From: Acholeplasmataceae bacterium
GTDB taxonomy: Bacteria; Bacillota_I; Bacilli_A; Acholeplasmatales; Acholeplasmataceae
Length of the DNA stretch: 35,207 nucleotides
Direction: 5' to 3'
Assembly (NCBI GenBank): GCA_007692425.1
Contig: RECG01000027.1
Span: 1-35,207 of the forward strand
Positions within the stretch are counted from its first letter, which is position 1. Every line of letters starts with the position of its first letter. The notes below the pieces were generated by a model that saw only the letters and a program-made list of their open reading frames with translations, did no database searches and was not told the origin of the DNA. Shown piece after piece: positions 1 through 7,841 of this stretch. The position numbers were made by a program, and so were the translations under genes.

Positions 1-773
1 AACCTGATGTCTTCAATGACATCTTCGATATAACCCTTGCCATAAAGGATTTTTTCTTGATCTAAAAGCACGAATGATGTTTTCTTATGATGGATGTTTT
101 GCAGGATGGTTTTGACATTGGGATGTTTTTTGATGAGCGCTTGTCCGATTTTTTTCGCGTTTGGAAACAAATCTCCCTGGGTGACAAAGACCACCAAGAA
201 ATCGTTGGCCGCATAGGATTTACGCAACAAAATGTGTTTGATGATGCCTTGATGGGTGCAATCATCATGGGCTTTGATCTTATACTGGTTTAAAAGCATT
301 TCAATCGTGTTTAAAATGGCGTTGCCTTCTTGATCCTGGATGAAACAACGGGTAAAGGGAATGATGGTTTTCGTGTGTTCCCGGTAAAGTCCAAGCCGGC
401 ATTGTTGTTTTCTATTGGTTGCGCTGGCCACCATCTTATGACGATAATGAAAAGGTTCCACACTTTCGATCATGGGCAGCACTTGTGGCTTCGATGACAA
501 GGAATTGACTCGATTGACCACAAATTCATGTTTCATCCGGCATTGTTCTTGAACATCGATATGCAAAAAATCACACCCGCCACAATCATAAAAAATGGGG
601 CATGGGACGGATACGCGATGCGGTGACGGGTTCATGATTTGTGATGCGCTCACACCTTGTTTCGACACCGCATCGATGATCGCTTCTTCACCCGGCAACA
701 TATATTTGGTGATGATACCGTTTGTGCAGTGGGATTGTGTCAACCGGACCAATTTCAAACACGTGATTTTCAT
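1..773 (-). CDS. rlmD: 23S rRNA (uracil-5-)-methyltransferase, RlmD/RumA family (3' end outside window)
   Basis: This is the N-terminal 257 codons of a gene that continues past position 1. By family it transfers a methyl group from SAM to C5 of a uridine in 23S rRNA. What is visible is the 4Fe-4S cluster pattern: Cys58, Cys64 and Cys67 in CPIFYDCGGC, with the fourth ligand Cys143 in FTRCFIQ. The family block YRHKM lies at residues 110-114, followed by GLYREHT. A short TRAM-like segment precedes the cluster. The SAM-binding domain and catalytic Cys lie outside the window. The start is the ATG at 773, with a strong GGGAGGGAGG ribosome site just upstream (about 782-791). The tandem-flavodoxin gene ends 80 bases upstream on the same strand with no terminator between, so co-transcription is possible. 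The family is secure. Which uridine is modified (RlmD, RlmCD or TrmA-like) cannot be settled from this part. Confidence 0.85.
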   Translation of the reverse strand, partial: MKITCLKLVRLTQSHCTNGIITKYMLPGEEAIIDAVSKQGVSASQIMNPSPHRVSVPCPIFYDCGGCDFLHIDVQEQCRMKHEFVVNRVNSLSSKPQVLPMIESVEPFHYRHKMVASATNRKQQCRLGLYREHTKTIIPFTRCFIQDQEGNAILNTIEMLLNQYKIKAHDDCTHQGIIKHILLRKSYAANDFLVVFVTQGDLFPNAKKIGQALIKKHPNVKTILQNIHHKKTSFVLLDQEKILYGKGYIEDVIEDIR

Positions 774-853
774 GTGGATGGCCTCCCTCCCTATCCTGTC
801 ACTTGCGTAAAAAGCATGATATTGATCATGTCTTTCCTTCCATGGATGGATGT

Positions 854-2137
854 TTATGTCGCAATCTCTTCTTCATATGGACGGTCTAATGCATGTTCAT
901 AAGCTTGATTCGCTTTTAATTGACTGTTCCAAAAACCATCGACGAATTTTTTAAAGAACAGCCGAAACAACAGACGAACAATCATGTTAAAACGGACAGG
1001 TATGGCCAGTCTGCGACATTGCTTGTTGTCAAACATCTTGTGGGTGGCTAAATGGTCAATCGCAAGCACGAGTGGTTGGACCATCTTTGCTTGGGCATCC
1101 AAAGGCCGCATTTGAAGTCCTTCCATGCCACCTTTGATGGCCGTACCGCCATACGACCGACCCAAGCGCTGCGTCAATTGTTCAAAGTATGCCTCAAGGT
1201 AATACGATTGACTGCTTTCAGGAAAGCCGGATTGGATGAAAAAACCAAGGCTTCCGTTAGATGGGCCCAACCGTTCGATGAACGCCATGACATGCGATGG
1301 CATGGCATGAACGTAAAGTGGCATGAAAAACAAGACATGTGCTTCATTTTGGAAGGCCTGCGCCCAATGTGTCCATTGTGCCTGATCTTTTAGATCCCTG
1401 ATGTCGACACGGTCACCAAGTTGTGCCTTGACAGCCTTCAAAATCGTTCCTGAATTACTTTTCGTTTTCCGAGGTGACCCGTTGTAGATGACCAACCTGG
1501 CGTCACTTTGGTAAAGGCTTTGCGGCAACTGCTTGTTTTTGGCTTTTCGATGTTTCAGTTTCTTGACTTGAAGTGCATCATGGCCCATCAACCGGTAGCC
1601 TTTCGCCTTGTGTTGGTACGCTGTGCGGTATAAATAATCTTCAATGACTTGCTCTTCTGATGAAGTGAGTCCTTCTGTGTCAAAGTGAAAAACAAGATCG
1701 GCGTATTTGCGATAGCGTTTGGCATGTTGGCATTCTTTGCCATAGATGATGATGTAAGGTAAATAATGGGGGATGGAACGATCAATAAACGCTTTGGCAC
1801 GATGATTGATGAAGCCTTGCGCAGAATCGATCAAAAGAATGATTGTGTCACTGTTCACATATCTTTGATAGGCTTTTTCCATATCATCTTTCATGACGCA
1901 GCGTCCAGGTGTTTTTAACCAGCAGTCCCAACAACCGATACATGGATGAATCGCTGTTTCATCCATATGAATCACGTCGATCGGTTCATCGTATAAGTGT
2001 TGAATCTTCGCAATCAACGCTGTCGTGGGATGGGTTCTTAAATCAAAACATGTGATCATGACTTTGTTTGCATACTTAATGGTGATCACAAAACAAGTAT
2101 GCTTTCCTTTTCTTAGATTGGTGTCGCAGCATGACAT
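854..2137 (-). CDS. Tandem flavodoxin-like / NAD(P)H-dependent FMN reductase-type protein
   Basis: This 427-residue protein appears to contain two flavodoxin-fold halves. The first (about residues 27-180) has the pattern CIGCWDCWLKTPGRC (Cys66, 69, 72, 80) followed by DDM, typical of NAD(P)H-dependent oxidoreductases and iron-sulfur flavoproteins. The second (about 213-400) starts a new beta strand, LVIYNGSPRKTKSNS, with the GSPR...SNS phosphate-loop signature of FMN reductases, and has PLYVHAMPSHVMAFIERL later. A basic, Lys/Arg-rich linker joins them (about 185-205). The tail is basic and partly hydrophobic (RLLFRLFFKKF). Family members are usually about half this length, so this is probably a fusion or internal duplication. 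The start is uncertain: ATG at 2137, GTG at 2089 and ATG at 2059 are in frame, none has a strong ribosome site, and 2059 gives the neatest first strand. The 257 bases upstream hold only the ackA terminator and a weak -10 (TACAAT, 2143-2148). Redox substrate unknown. Confidence 0.75.
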   Translation of the reverse strand: MSCCDTNLRKGKHTCFVITIKYANKVMITCFDLRTHPTTALIAKIQHLYDEPIDVIHMDETAIHPCIGCWDCWLKTPGRCVMKDDMEKAYQRYVNSDTIILLIDSAQGFINHRAKAFIDRSIPHYLPYIIIYGKECQHAKRYRKYADLVFHFDTEGLTSSEEQVIEDYLYRTAYQHKAKGYRLMGHDALQVKKLKHRKAKNKQLPQSLYQSDARLVIYNGSPRKTKSNSGTILKAVKAQLGDRVDIRDLKDQAQWTHWAQAFQNEAHVLFFMPLYVHAMPSHVMAFIERLGPSNGSLGFFIQSGFPESSQSYYLEAYFEQLTQRLGRSYGGTAIKGGMEGLQMRPLDAQAKMVQPLVLAIDHLATHKMFDNKQCRRLAIPVRFNMIVRLLFRLFFKKFVDGFWNSQLKANQAYEHALDRPYEEEIAT

Positions 2138-2361
2138 TGATTATTGTATTCGATATTGACCAGTAAACATATTTTACCATTCAATTGAAAGACTCCTCAT
2201 GAAAAAAAGGATGTCAGACATCTTTGGTGATTTGCTAAACGCTTTCTTTTGTGTCTTCTGTCCATCGTTTCAATCATGGCATGTGACGGCTGACGGATGC
2301 AGATTGGATGTTTGTTGCTTTTGGATAAGTGAATCACAATGACTCAACTGTCATACTGATT

Positions 2362-2389
2362 AAAAAAAGCATTGTCACCAATGCTTTTT
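2362..2389 (-). terminator. Rho-independent terminator of ackA
   Basis: Arms AAAAAGCATTG (2364-2374) and CAATGCTTTTT (2379-2389) enclose a four-base loop. Read on the minus strand the stem ends in a run of seven T. It lies just beyond the ackA stop codon. Confidence 0.88.
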
Positions 2390-2394
2390 GATTG

Positions 2395-3573
2395 TCAGGA
2401 TTGACGTAGTCTGACCACTTCACGGGCAATCATCACTTCTTCATTGGTCGGAATGATGAAAGCCTTGACCTTGGAGTCCGGTGTCGAGATCATCCGTTCG
2501 CCCTTCAGTTCGTTCTGGGCCTCATCAAGTTCGATGCCGAGCACCCTGATCGCTTTGACGATGTCTCGTCTGACGACCGGTGCGTTCTCACCGATACCGG
2601 CGGTGAAGCAGATGGCGTCAAGTCCGCCCATGTAGACAAAGTAGCTGCCGATGTAGTCGGCAATCCGTTTGATCAGGATGCGGTGGGCAGTCGTCGCCCT
2701 TGGTTCGCCCCTGAGCATCGCATTGACGACATCACGTGAGTCATGTGAGAAGCCGGAGACGCCAAGATAACCCGAACGCTTGCTTAAGTCCTCCAAGACC
2801 TTATGCATGGGCCGGTTTTCCATTTTCGAGACCATTTGTAAAATCGAAGGATCGACATTGCCGCTGCGCGTGCCCATCGGCACGCCTTCCAAAGGTGTCA
2901 GCCCCATCGAGGTATCGACTGATTTGCCACCGTCGACCGCACAAAGCGAGATGCCGTTGCCCATGTGGCAGACGATGACCTTGCCTTGCGGATTGTTTAA
3001 CAGTTCAAGCGCCCGTTCCGAGACAAACTGATGCGAGGTGCCATGGAAACCGTACTTGCGGATGCCATATTTCTGATACCACTCATAAGGGGTGGCATAC
3101 AAATACGCGTCTTCCGTCATGGTTTGATGAAAGGTCGTGTCAAACACGGCGACGTGGATGACATCCGGCAAAATATGCCTAAACGCCTTGATACCGGTGA
3201 CATTGGCCGGATTATGAAGCGGTGCAAGATCGCTAAGTTCACTGACCTTTTCGACCACGTCATCGGTGATGACGGCCGAAGTCTTGAACAGTTCGCCGCC
3301 TTGGACAACACGGTGTCCGACACCATTGATTTCCTTGAGTGACGCGATGATCTTGTGTTTGATCAAGGCTTCGATGACGAGCTCGACTGCTCTTTCATGG
3401 TCATGGACCGGTTCACTCACACTGATTTTCTCACCGTTGAAACGGATCGTGAAGACCGCATTGTCATGACCGATCCGCTCGACCAGTCCCTGGGCGAGCA
3501 CTTCTTCTTCAGGCATGACCAGCAACTGGAACTTGAGTGACGAGCTGCCGGCGTTGACTGCAATGATTTTCAT
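2395..3573 (-). CDS. ackA: Acetate kinase
   Basis: Acetate kinase interconverts acetyl phosphate plus ADP with acetate plus ATP in the cytosol, the ATP-yielding last step of acetate fermentation. The 392-residue length is normal. Family blocks are intact: NAGSSSLKF near the N-terminus, GHRVV, VFDTTFHQTM with the catalytic Asp, KYGFHGTSH, HMGNGISLCAVDGGKS, FTAGIGENAP, and TNEEVMIARE with the metal-binding Glu near the C-terminus. The block usually read as HRVVHGGE has Gln here (HRVVQGGE). The ATG at 3573 has an AGAGAGG ribosome site. It is transcribed alone, with its own promoter (3600-3628) and terminator (2362-2389). Its usual partner, phosphotransacetylase, is not in the window. The assignment is secure. 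Confidence 0.97.
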   Translation of the reverse strand: MKIIAVNAGSSSLKFQLLVMPEEEVLAQGLVERIGHDNAVFTIRFNGEKISVSEPVHDHERAVELVIEALIKHKIIASLKEINGVGHRVVQGGELFKTSAVITDDVVEKVSELSDLAPLHNPANVTGIKAFRHILPDVIHVAVFDTTFHQTMTEDAYLYATPYEWYQKYGIRKYGFHGTSHQFVSERALELLNNPQGKVIVCHMGNGISLCAVDGGKSVDTSMGLTPLEGVPMGTRSGNVDPSILQMVSKMENRPMHKVLEDLSKRSGYLGVSGFSHDSRDVVNAMLRGEPRATTAHRILIKRIADYIGSYFVYMGGLDAICFTAGIGENAPVVRRDIVKAIRVLGIELDEAQNELKGERMISTPDSKVKAFIIPTNEEVMIAREVVRLRQS

Positions 3574-3599
3574 ACAATCGCATCCTCTCTCTACTATCT

Positions 3600-3628
3600 A
3601 TGATAACCGATTCAAAGCCGGATTTCAA
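3600..3628 (-). promoter_or_regulatory. SigA-like promoter of ackA
   Basis: On the minus strand TTGAAA (3623-3628) is followed after 17 bases by TATCAT (3600-3605), about 30 bases before the ackA ATG. The same TTGAAA-N17-TATCAT arrangement recurs before the tRNA-Leu gene. Confidence 0.75.
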
Positions 3629-3633
3629 TACAT

Positions 3634-3653
3634 ATATGAATAATCATTCATAT
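3634..3653. promoter_or_regulatory. Perfect inverted repeat, operator candidate upstream of ackA
   Basis: ATATGAAT and ATTCATAT are perfect 8-base arms around AATC. The site lies five bases upstream of the ackA -35 element and overlaps the stop codon of the hemolysin III-like gene. No T-run follows on either strand, so it does not look like a terminator. A regulator-binding site is an inference from position and symmetry. Confidence 0.4.
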
Positions 3654-4312
3654 TAAAACAAATAAACATAAATCGCGACAAACTGGAGAATGGTGCCGAT
3701 ACCGGTGAAGATGTGCCAGACAAAATGGAAAAACTTGACTTTGTCAATCGCATAAAAGATGACGCCGACGCTATAGGCGATGCCACCCAGAAGCACCAGC
3801 ACGAAGGCGCGCGGATCATAATTCAAGAGTGCCTGGATGAAAACAAGTGCGCTCCAGCCCATGGCCAGATACAAAAAGACATGGAGTCTGGCAAACTTCT
3901 TGATCCAGATCGATTTGAAGACGACGCCGAGCGTGATCAAAATCCACTGGATGATGAACAGCACGGGTCCGGTGCCGATCATGCCCTCGATGCCAAAAAG
4001 CGGCGTCTGCAGGTCCGGCAGCAACAACAACGCCGGCGCGAACGTCCCGCCGATCAAAATGTAGATTGACAAATGATCAAAACGCTTGAAGACGCCTTTG
4101 GCGGTCTGGTGAAAGAGGGCATGGTAAAGCGTACTCATCGTATAAAGCATGATGATGCCATAACCGAAAATGATGGCTGAAATGACTTCCAAAGTCGTGT
4201 TGCTTTTGACAAGCAACAAGATTAAGGCGACGATGCCGAAGATCGCCATCACGCCGTGCGAGACGGCGTTGGCGATTTCTTCACCGATGGTTTGCTGTCT
4301 AGGTTGGTTCAT
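3653..4312 (-). CDS. Hemolysin III / PAQR-family membrane protein
   Basis: This 219-residue polytopic membrane protein is of the YqfA/hemolysin III (PAQR-like) family. About seven hydrophobic helices are visible. The conserved polar positions are NAVSHGVMAIFG near the N-terminus, TLYHALF, FDHLSIYILIGGTFAP, and HFVWHIFTG close to the C-terminus. In the family these His and Asp residues form a metal site facing the membrane. The role in bacteria is poorly defined, and the hemolysin name is historical. ATG 4312 is preferred over ATG 4330 because GGAAGGA lies about seven bases before it. The gene overlaps the end of trmL by 14 bases, which places it last in the pncB-MATE-trmL run. There is no clear terminator after its stop. 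Confidence 0.9.
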   Translation of the reverse strand: MNQPRQQTIGEEIANAVSHGVMAIFGIVALILLLVKSNTTLEVISAIIFGYGIIMLYTMSTLYHALFHQTAKGVFKRFDHLSIYILIGGTFAPALLLLPDLQTPLFGIEGMIGTGPVLFIIQWILITLGVVFKSIWIKKFARLHVFLYLAMGWSALVFIQALLNYDPRAFVLVLLGGIAYSVGVIFYAIDKVKFFHFVWHIFTGIGTILQFVAIYVYLF

Positions 4313-4850
4313 GGTTGTTTCCTTCCTCATCTGTAATGAACTGGTCTAAAAAGCGGCTCCCTTTCAATGAATCGGGCTCATGCGGGTCGAGTCCTGGAAA
4401 GCCTTGTTGACGCAAAATCTCGAAACTGACAATCGCCACCGCGTTTGACAGGTTCAAAGACCGGATCTTGTCATTGGTGGGAATGCGGTAGGTATCCTTG
4501 ATGTGCCTTGCCAGAATCTGCTTGTCAATGCCGGTCGATTCCTTGCCGAAGACAAGATACAACGGTTCTTTGATGACGGTGAAATCAATGTCGGTATACG
4601 TCTTTTGGCCATAACGGCTTAAAAAGAGATAACGGCCGGGATGTTTTGCCGCAAAGCTTTCCCAATCAGGATGCACCACATAATCAAGATGCTCATAATA
4701 ATCAAGCGCGCTCCGGCGCAGTTTCGCCTCATCGATTTTGAATCCCATCGGTTCGATCAGATGGAGTTTGGCGCCGATGCCGACGCACGTACGCATGATG
4801 TTGCCGGTATTCTGAGGAATTTCCGGTTCAAACAAGACAATGTCAAACAT
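4299..4850 (-). CDS. trmL: tRNA (cytidine/uridine-34-2'-O)-methyltransferase TrmL
   Basis: This 183-residue SPOUT-class methyltransferase has the normal length for TrmL (CspR in Bacillus). It 2'-O-methylates the wobble base of tRNA-Leu using SAM. Visible motifs are FEPEIPQNTGNIMRTC at the N-terminus, LVFGKESTGI, and the knot-forming block RIPTNDKIRSLNLSNAVAI near the C-terminus. The trailing 25 or so residues are polar and acidic. The start ATG overlaps the stop of the MATE gene as TGATG, so translation is probably coupled. It is interesting next to the tRNA-Leu(CAA) gene at 10908-10995 because the family substrates are tRNA-Leu isoacceptors with CAA or UAA anticodons. That link is family knowledge, not shown by this sequence. 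Confidence 0.95.
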   Translation of the reverse strand: MFDIVLFEPEIPQNTGNIMRTCVGIGAKLHLIEPMGFKIDEAKLRRSALDYYEHLDYVVHPDWESFAAKHPGRYLFLSRYGQKTYTDIDFTVIKEPLYLVFGKESTGIDKQILARHIKDTYRIPTNDKIRSLNLSNAVAIVSFEILRQQGFPGLDPHEPDSLKGSRFLDQFITDEEGNNHEPT

Positions 4851-6259
4851 CAGATGGTCACCCGCACTTCATAATTGATTTGTTTTTTCAGATGATAGGC
4901 ATAAAACAGGATCAGGATGTTGCTGATGACCATCGCGTACCAGACACCGCTGTAATCATCGGGTGGAAAGAGATACATGAACGCCACCACCAGCGGGATG
5001 CGGATGGCCCACAAGCGGACCAGCCCCATCTTCATCGTCAGTTTCGGATGACCACTGCCATTGAAAAGGCCGACCATGATCTGGTAAAGACCGAAGAAAG
5101 GCTGTGTCAACAAGATCCAGACGCTGTATTCATAGGCAATCCGGTAACTGCTCGACACCTGTGTGTTCAAGATCAGGGCGATGATCGGACCCCGCAAGGG
5201 AATGAAGATGGCAATGCCGACCGTCATCAACACCACCGCCATCCAGGCCGCCACCCGAAAGGAGTCCTTGGCCCGGACCGGCTGGTTGTGTCCGATATTG
5301 AGTCCGACATAGGCAGCCAGCACGGCGCTGATCGCGACCACCGGATTGAGTAAAAGCATGGCGATGCGGTTGCCGACTGAAAAGCCGGCCGAGACATCAT
5401 TGCCGTAAAAGAGGATGATGCTCTGGATGACGATGAAACCAATTGAGTTCAAGGCCTGGCCGGTCGCGGCCGGCATGGCGAAACGCGACATGTCCTTGAT
5501 GACCGGCAGACTCAGTTTCATGTCCGTGAACGACAGCCTCAGATGACGCTTGCTGGTCAAGAGGTCGATCATGATGAGCGGCGTCACGCTCGCGTGGGCG
5601 ACCAGCGTCGCGTAGGCGGCGCCATCAATGCCCATGTTCATTCTGGAGACAAAGAGCCAGGTCAGACCCATGTTCAACACAATCGAGCCCATGTTCAAGA
5701 TGACCGGATAAAGCGTTTCACCAGTGGCTTGACGGATGGCCTGGTAAACCATGAACATAAAGACGAAAAAGAGATCGAAACTTCTGATTCTGAAATACGA
5801 ACCGGCAAAATCCAACGCTTCACCCCGTGCGCCCATCAAATAGGCGAAGACATTGTAACCGACGACAATGTCGGAGGTAAAAAAGAAAATGGCGATGGCA
5901 ACCAAAGACAAGATCATCGCCATCATGAAGAGCTTGCTGGCATAGGCGGTCGCCAGCTCTCTCTTGCCGGCCCCGACGTACTGGCTCACCATCGCGACGG
6001 TCGCGATACCAAGGCCCGTACCGAAGGCCATGAAAAGGAAATAGACCGGCCAGTGGATGTTGAGCGCGGTCAGCGCCGCATCCAGCGTCGCCTGGCTGTC
6101 AACCGGCATACGTGCGACAAAAATCGCATCCACCATGTCGTGAAGCGATTTTAAAAGGTTATTCAGGAAGACCGGGATCGCCATGATGACGATGCCCTTC
6201 AGGATCGAGGGATGATGCAGGATCCTGTCAATGTTATGTTGTTTGATGGCACGCGCCAA
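4850..6259 (-). CDS. MATE-family multidrug/organic-cation efflux transporter
   Basis: This 469-residue protein has about 12 hydrophobic helices in two similar halves, typical of MATE antiporters that export cationic compounds using a Na+ or H+ gradient. Each half opens with the family-type segment: GIVIMAIPVFLNNLLKSLHDMVDAIFVARM at about residues 22-51 (written here in two parts for the motif: MAIPVFLNN and DMVDAIFVA) and MSRFAMPAATGQALNS in the middle. The start appears to be TTG at 6259, since no in-frame ATG precedes the first helix. AGAGGA, overlapping the pncB stop, serves as ribosome site about ten bases away. It lies 13 bases after pncB and overlaps trmL at TGATG, so it is inside an operon. 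The substrate cannot be predicted. Confidence 0.93.
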   Translation of the reverse strand: MARAIKQHNIDRILHHPSILKGIVIMAIPVFLNNLLKSLHDMVDAIFVARMPVDSQATLDAALTALNIHWPVYFLFMAFGTGLGIATVAMVSQYVGAGKRELATAYASKLFMMAMILSLVAIAIFFFTSDIVVGYNVFAYLMGARGEALDFAGSYFRIRSFDLFFVFMFMVYQAIRQATGETLYPVILNMGSIVLNMGLTWLFVSRMNMGIDGAAYATLVAHASVTPLIMIDLLTSKRHLRLSFTDMKLSLPVIKDMSRFAMPAATGQALNSIGFIVIQSIILFYGNDVSAGFSVGNRIAMLLLNPVVAISAVLAAYVGLNIGHNQPVRAKDSFRVAAWMAVVLMTVGIAIFIPLRGPIIALILNTQVSSSYRIAYEYSVWILLTQPFFGLYQIMVGLFNGSGHPKLTMKMGLVRLWAIRIPLVVAFMYLFPPDDYSGVWYAMVISNILILFYAYHLKKQINYEVRVTI

Positions 6260-6272
6260 AGCCTTTGTTCCT

Positions 6273-7709
6273 CTACTTCCGGTATTGGTTGATCAACGTC
6301 TGTTTCAAGTCCCACAAGGGTTTTGACAAATCGACGTAGTATTGATGGGGCCGTTCCAGACGCAGGACCTCGTCCCACAGTTGCGCCATCTGTTTTTTGG
6401 CATAATCCCGGATCGTGTTCAGATCGGGTTTTTGATAAACCAGTCTGCCCGCCTTGAAAATCGGTTCTAAAAGCGGTCTGGCTTGATAATCCTCGATCAC
6501 CTTGCTTTTCCAAGGAAAATCGGGGTCGAACAAGCGGTAAGGTTTCGTCTCGTCGATGACCTCGTCATGCAAGGTGATCACGTCCGCGATCGCCATACAG
6601 TTGTTGTCATACATCCGGTACACTTGCTTGAAACCCGGAATGGTCGTCTTCTGAACGTTTTCAGAAATCTTGATCTTGGGCGTGATCGCGCCCTTCTCTT
6701 CGGCGGCAACCAGTTTGAAGACACCCCCGAACACCGCTTCGCTCCGGGCGGTGACCAACCGTTCTCCGACACCGAATGAATCGATCATCGCCCCTTGGTG
6801 GAGCAATTCCTTGATCAAGAACTCATCAAGTGAGTTCGAGACGGTGATCTTCGTCTTTGTCAAACCGGCGTCATCAAGCATCTTTCGGGCGGCTTTGCTC
6901 AAATAGGTCAGATCGCCACTGTCAAGACGGATGCCGCGTAACGTGCAACCAAGCGGATCCAACACTTCTTTCTGGATTCGAATGGCATTCGGAATGCCTT
7001 CTTTCAGCGTATTGTAAGTATCAACCAATAAAACCGTGTTGTCTGGATAGGCCAGGGCATACGATTTGAAGGCGTCATATTCGGTTTCATAGCTTTGGAC
7101 ATAACTGTGGGCCATCGTCCCGAGGGCCGGGATGCCGTAAAGATAGTCGGCATAGGTGTTCGATGAACCGATGACACCACCGATATAGGCAGCTCTCGCG
7201 CCGAAAATCGAGGCGTCATAGCCATGGGCACGACGTGCACCAAACTCGAGAATCGCCCGTCCCTGGGCGGCATGGACGATGCGGGCCGCCTTGGTGGCAA
7301 TCAAGCTTTGGTGATTGATGGTCAAGAGGATCATCGTCTCAACCAATTGGCATTCGATGATCGGCCCTTTGACGATCAAGATCGGTTCCATCGGAAAAAT
7401 CGGCGTGCCTTCGGTCATGGCGTAGACATCACAAGAAAAGGCGAATGTTTTCAAGTACTTCAAGAATCCATCCGTGAAGATGCCCTTCTTCTTTAAGAAG
7501 GCGATTTCATCATCACTGAAAGACAAGTTTGACAAGTAATCGATGACTTGTTCCAAACCGGCAAAGATGGCATAACCACCCTGGTCGGGGATGGAACGGA
7601 AAAAGACATCAAAGACCGCGATCTGCCGGTGCTTGTCATCTTTGAAATAGCCATTGGCCATGGTCAGTTCATAGAAATCCATTAAAAGATTGAGCTTTCG
7701 TTCTCCCAT
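6273..7709 (-). CDS. pncB: Nicotinate phosphoribosyltransferase
   Basis: This enzyme joins nicotinate to PRPP, with ATP hydrolysis, to give nicotinate mononucleotide, the entry step of NAD salvage (Preiss-Handler route). The 478-residue length fits the longer bacterial form. Visible blocks are LLMDFYELTMANGYF at the N-terminus, EFGARRAHG, ARAAYIGGVIGSSNT, GTMAHSYVQSYETE with the His expected to be phosphorylated in the catalytic cycle, and IRLDSGDLTYLS. ATG 7709 is chosen over ATG 7736 because GAGGTGG lies directly before it and a TGTTAAAAT -10 element overlaps the upstream ATG. It heads the operon continuing into the MATE, trmL and hemolysin III-like genes. Confidence 0.96.
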   Translation of the reverse strand: MGERKLNLLMDFYELTMANGYFKDDKHRQIAVFDVFFRSIPDQGGYAIFAGLEQVIDYLSNLSFSDDEIAFLKKKGIFTDGFLKYLKTFAFSCDVYAMTEGTPIFPMEPILIVKGPIIECQLVETMILLTINHQSLIATKAARIVHAAQGRAILEFGARRAHGYDASIFGARAAYIGGVIGSSNTYADYLYGIPALGTMAHSYVQSYETEYDAFKSYALAYPDNTVLLVDTYNTLKEGIPNAIRIQKEVLDPLGCTLRGIRLDSGDLTYLSKAARKMLDDAGLTKTKITVSNSLDEFLIKELLHQGAMIDSFGVGERLVTARSEAVFGGVFKLVAAEEKGAITPKIKISENVQKTTIPGFKQVYRMYDNNCMAIADVITLHDEVIDETKPYRLFDPDFPWKSKVIEDYQARPLLEPIFKAGRLVYQKPDLNTIRDYAKKQMAQLWDEVLRLERPHQYYVDLSKPLWDLKQTLINQYRK

Positions 7710-7737
7710 GTGTCCACCTCGCTTGTCCACATCCATT

Positions 7738-7743
7738 ATTTTA
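7738..7743 (-). promoter_or_regulatory. Extended -10 promoter candidate for the pncB operon
   Basis: TAAAAT on the minus strand is preceded by TGT, giving an extended -10. There is no good -35. Transcription would begin near 7731, leaving a leader of about 20 bases before the ATG at 7709. Confidence 0.5.
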
Positions 7744-7798
7744 ACATCATTTGCCTGATAATGGTATCCTAATCCACCGACAAGATGATTGCGCCGTC

Positions 7799-7827
7799 AA
7801 AAAAACCGCTGAACGTTTCAGCGGTTT
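7799..7827 (-). terminator. Rho-independent terminator of the 7842-8549 membrane protein gene
   Basis: AAACCGCTGAA and TTCAGCGGTTT pair across CGT. On the minus strand the stem runs into seven T. It lies 14 bases past the stop codon of the upstream gene. Confidence 0.9.
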
Positions 7828-7841
7828 CAGTCAGAATGGTT

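Noticed and set aside
791-829. A 12-codon ORF between the flavodoxin-like gene and the methyltransferase gene
   Set aside because: It has a GGAAGGA before its ATG, but it is too short, shows no leader-peptide codon pattern and ends in the next ribosome site; chance is likely.
2204-2224. Possible hairpin GATG/CATC with a T-run on the minus strand
   Set aside because: The stem is only four clean base pairs with a bulge, and the ackA terminator further upstream already explains transcript ending.
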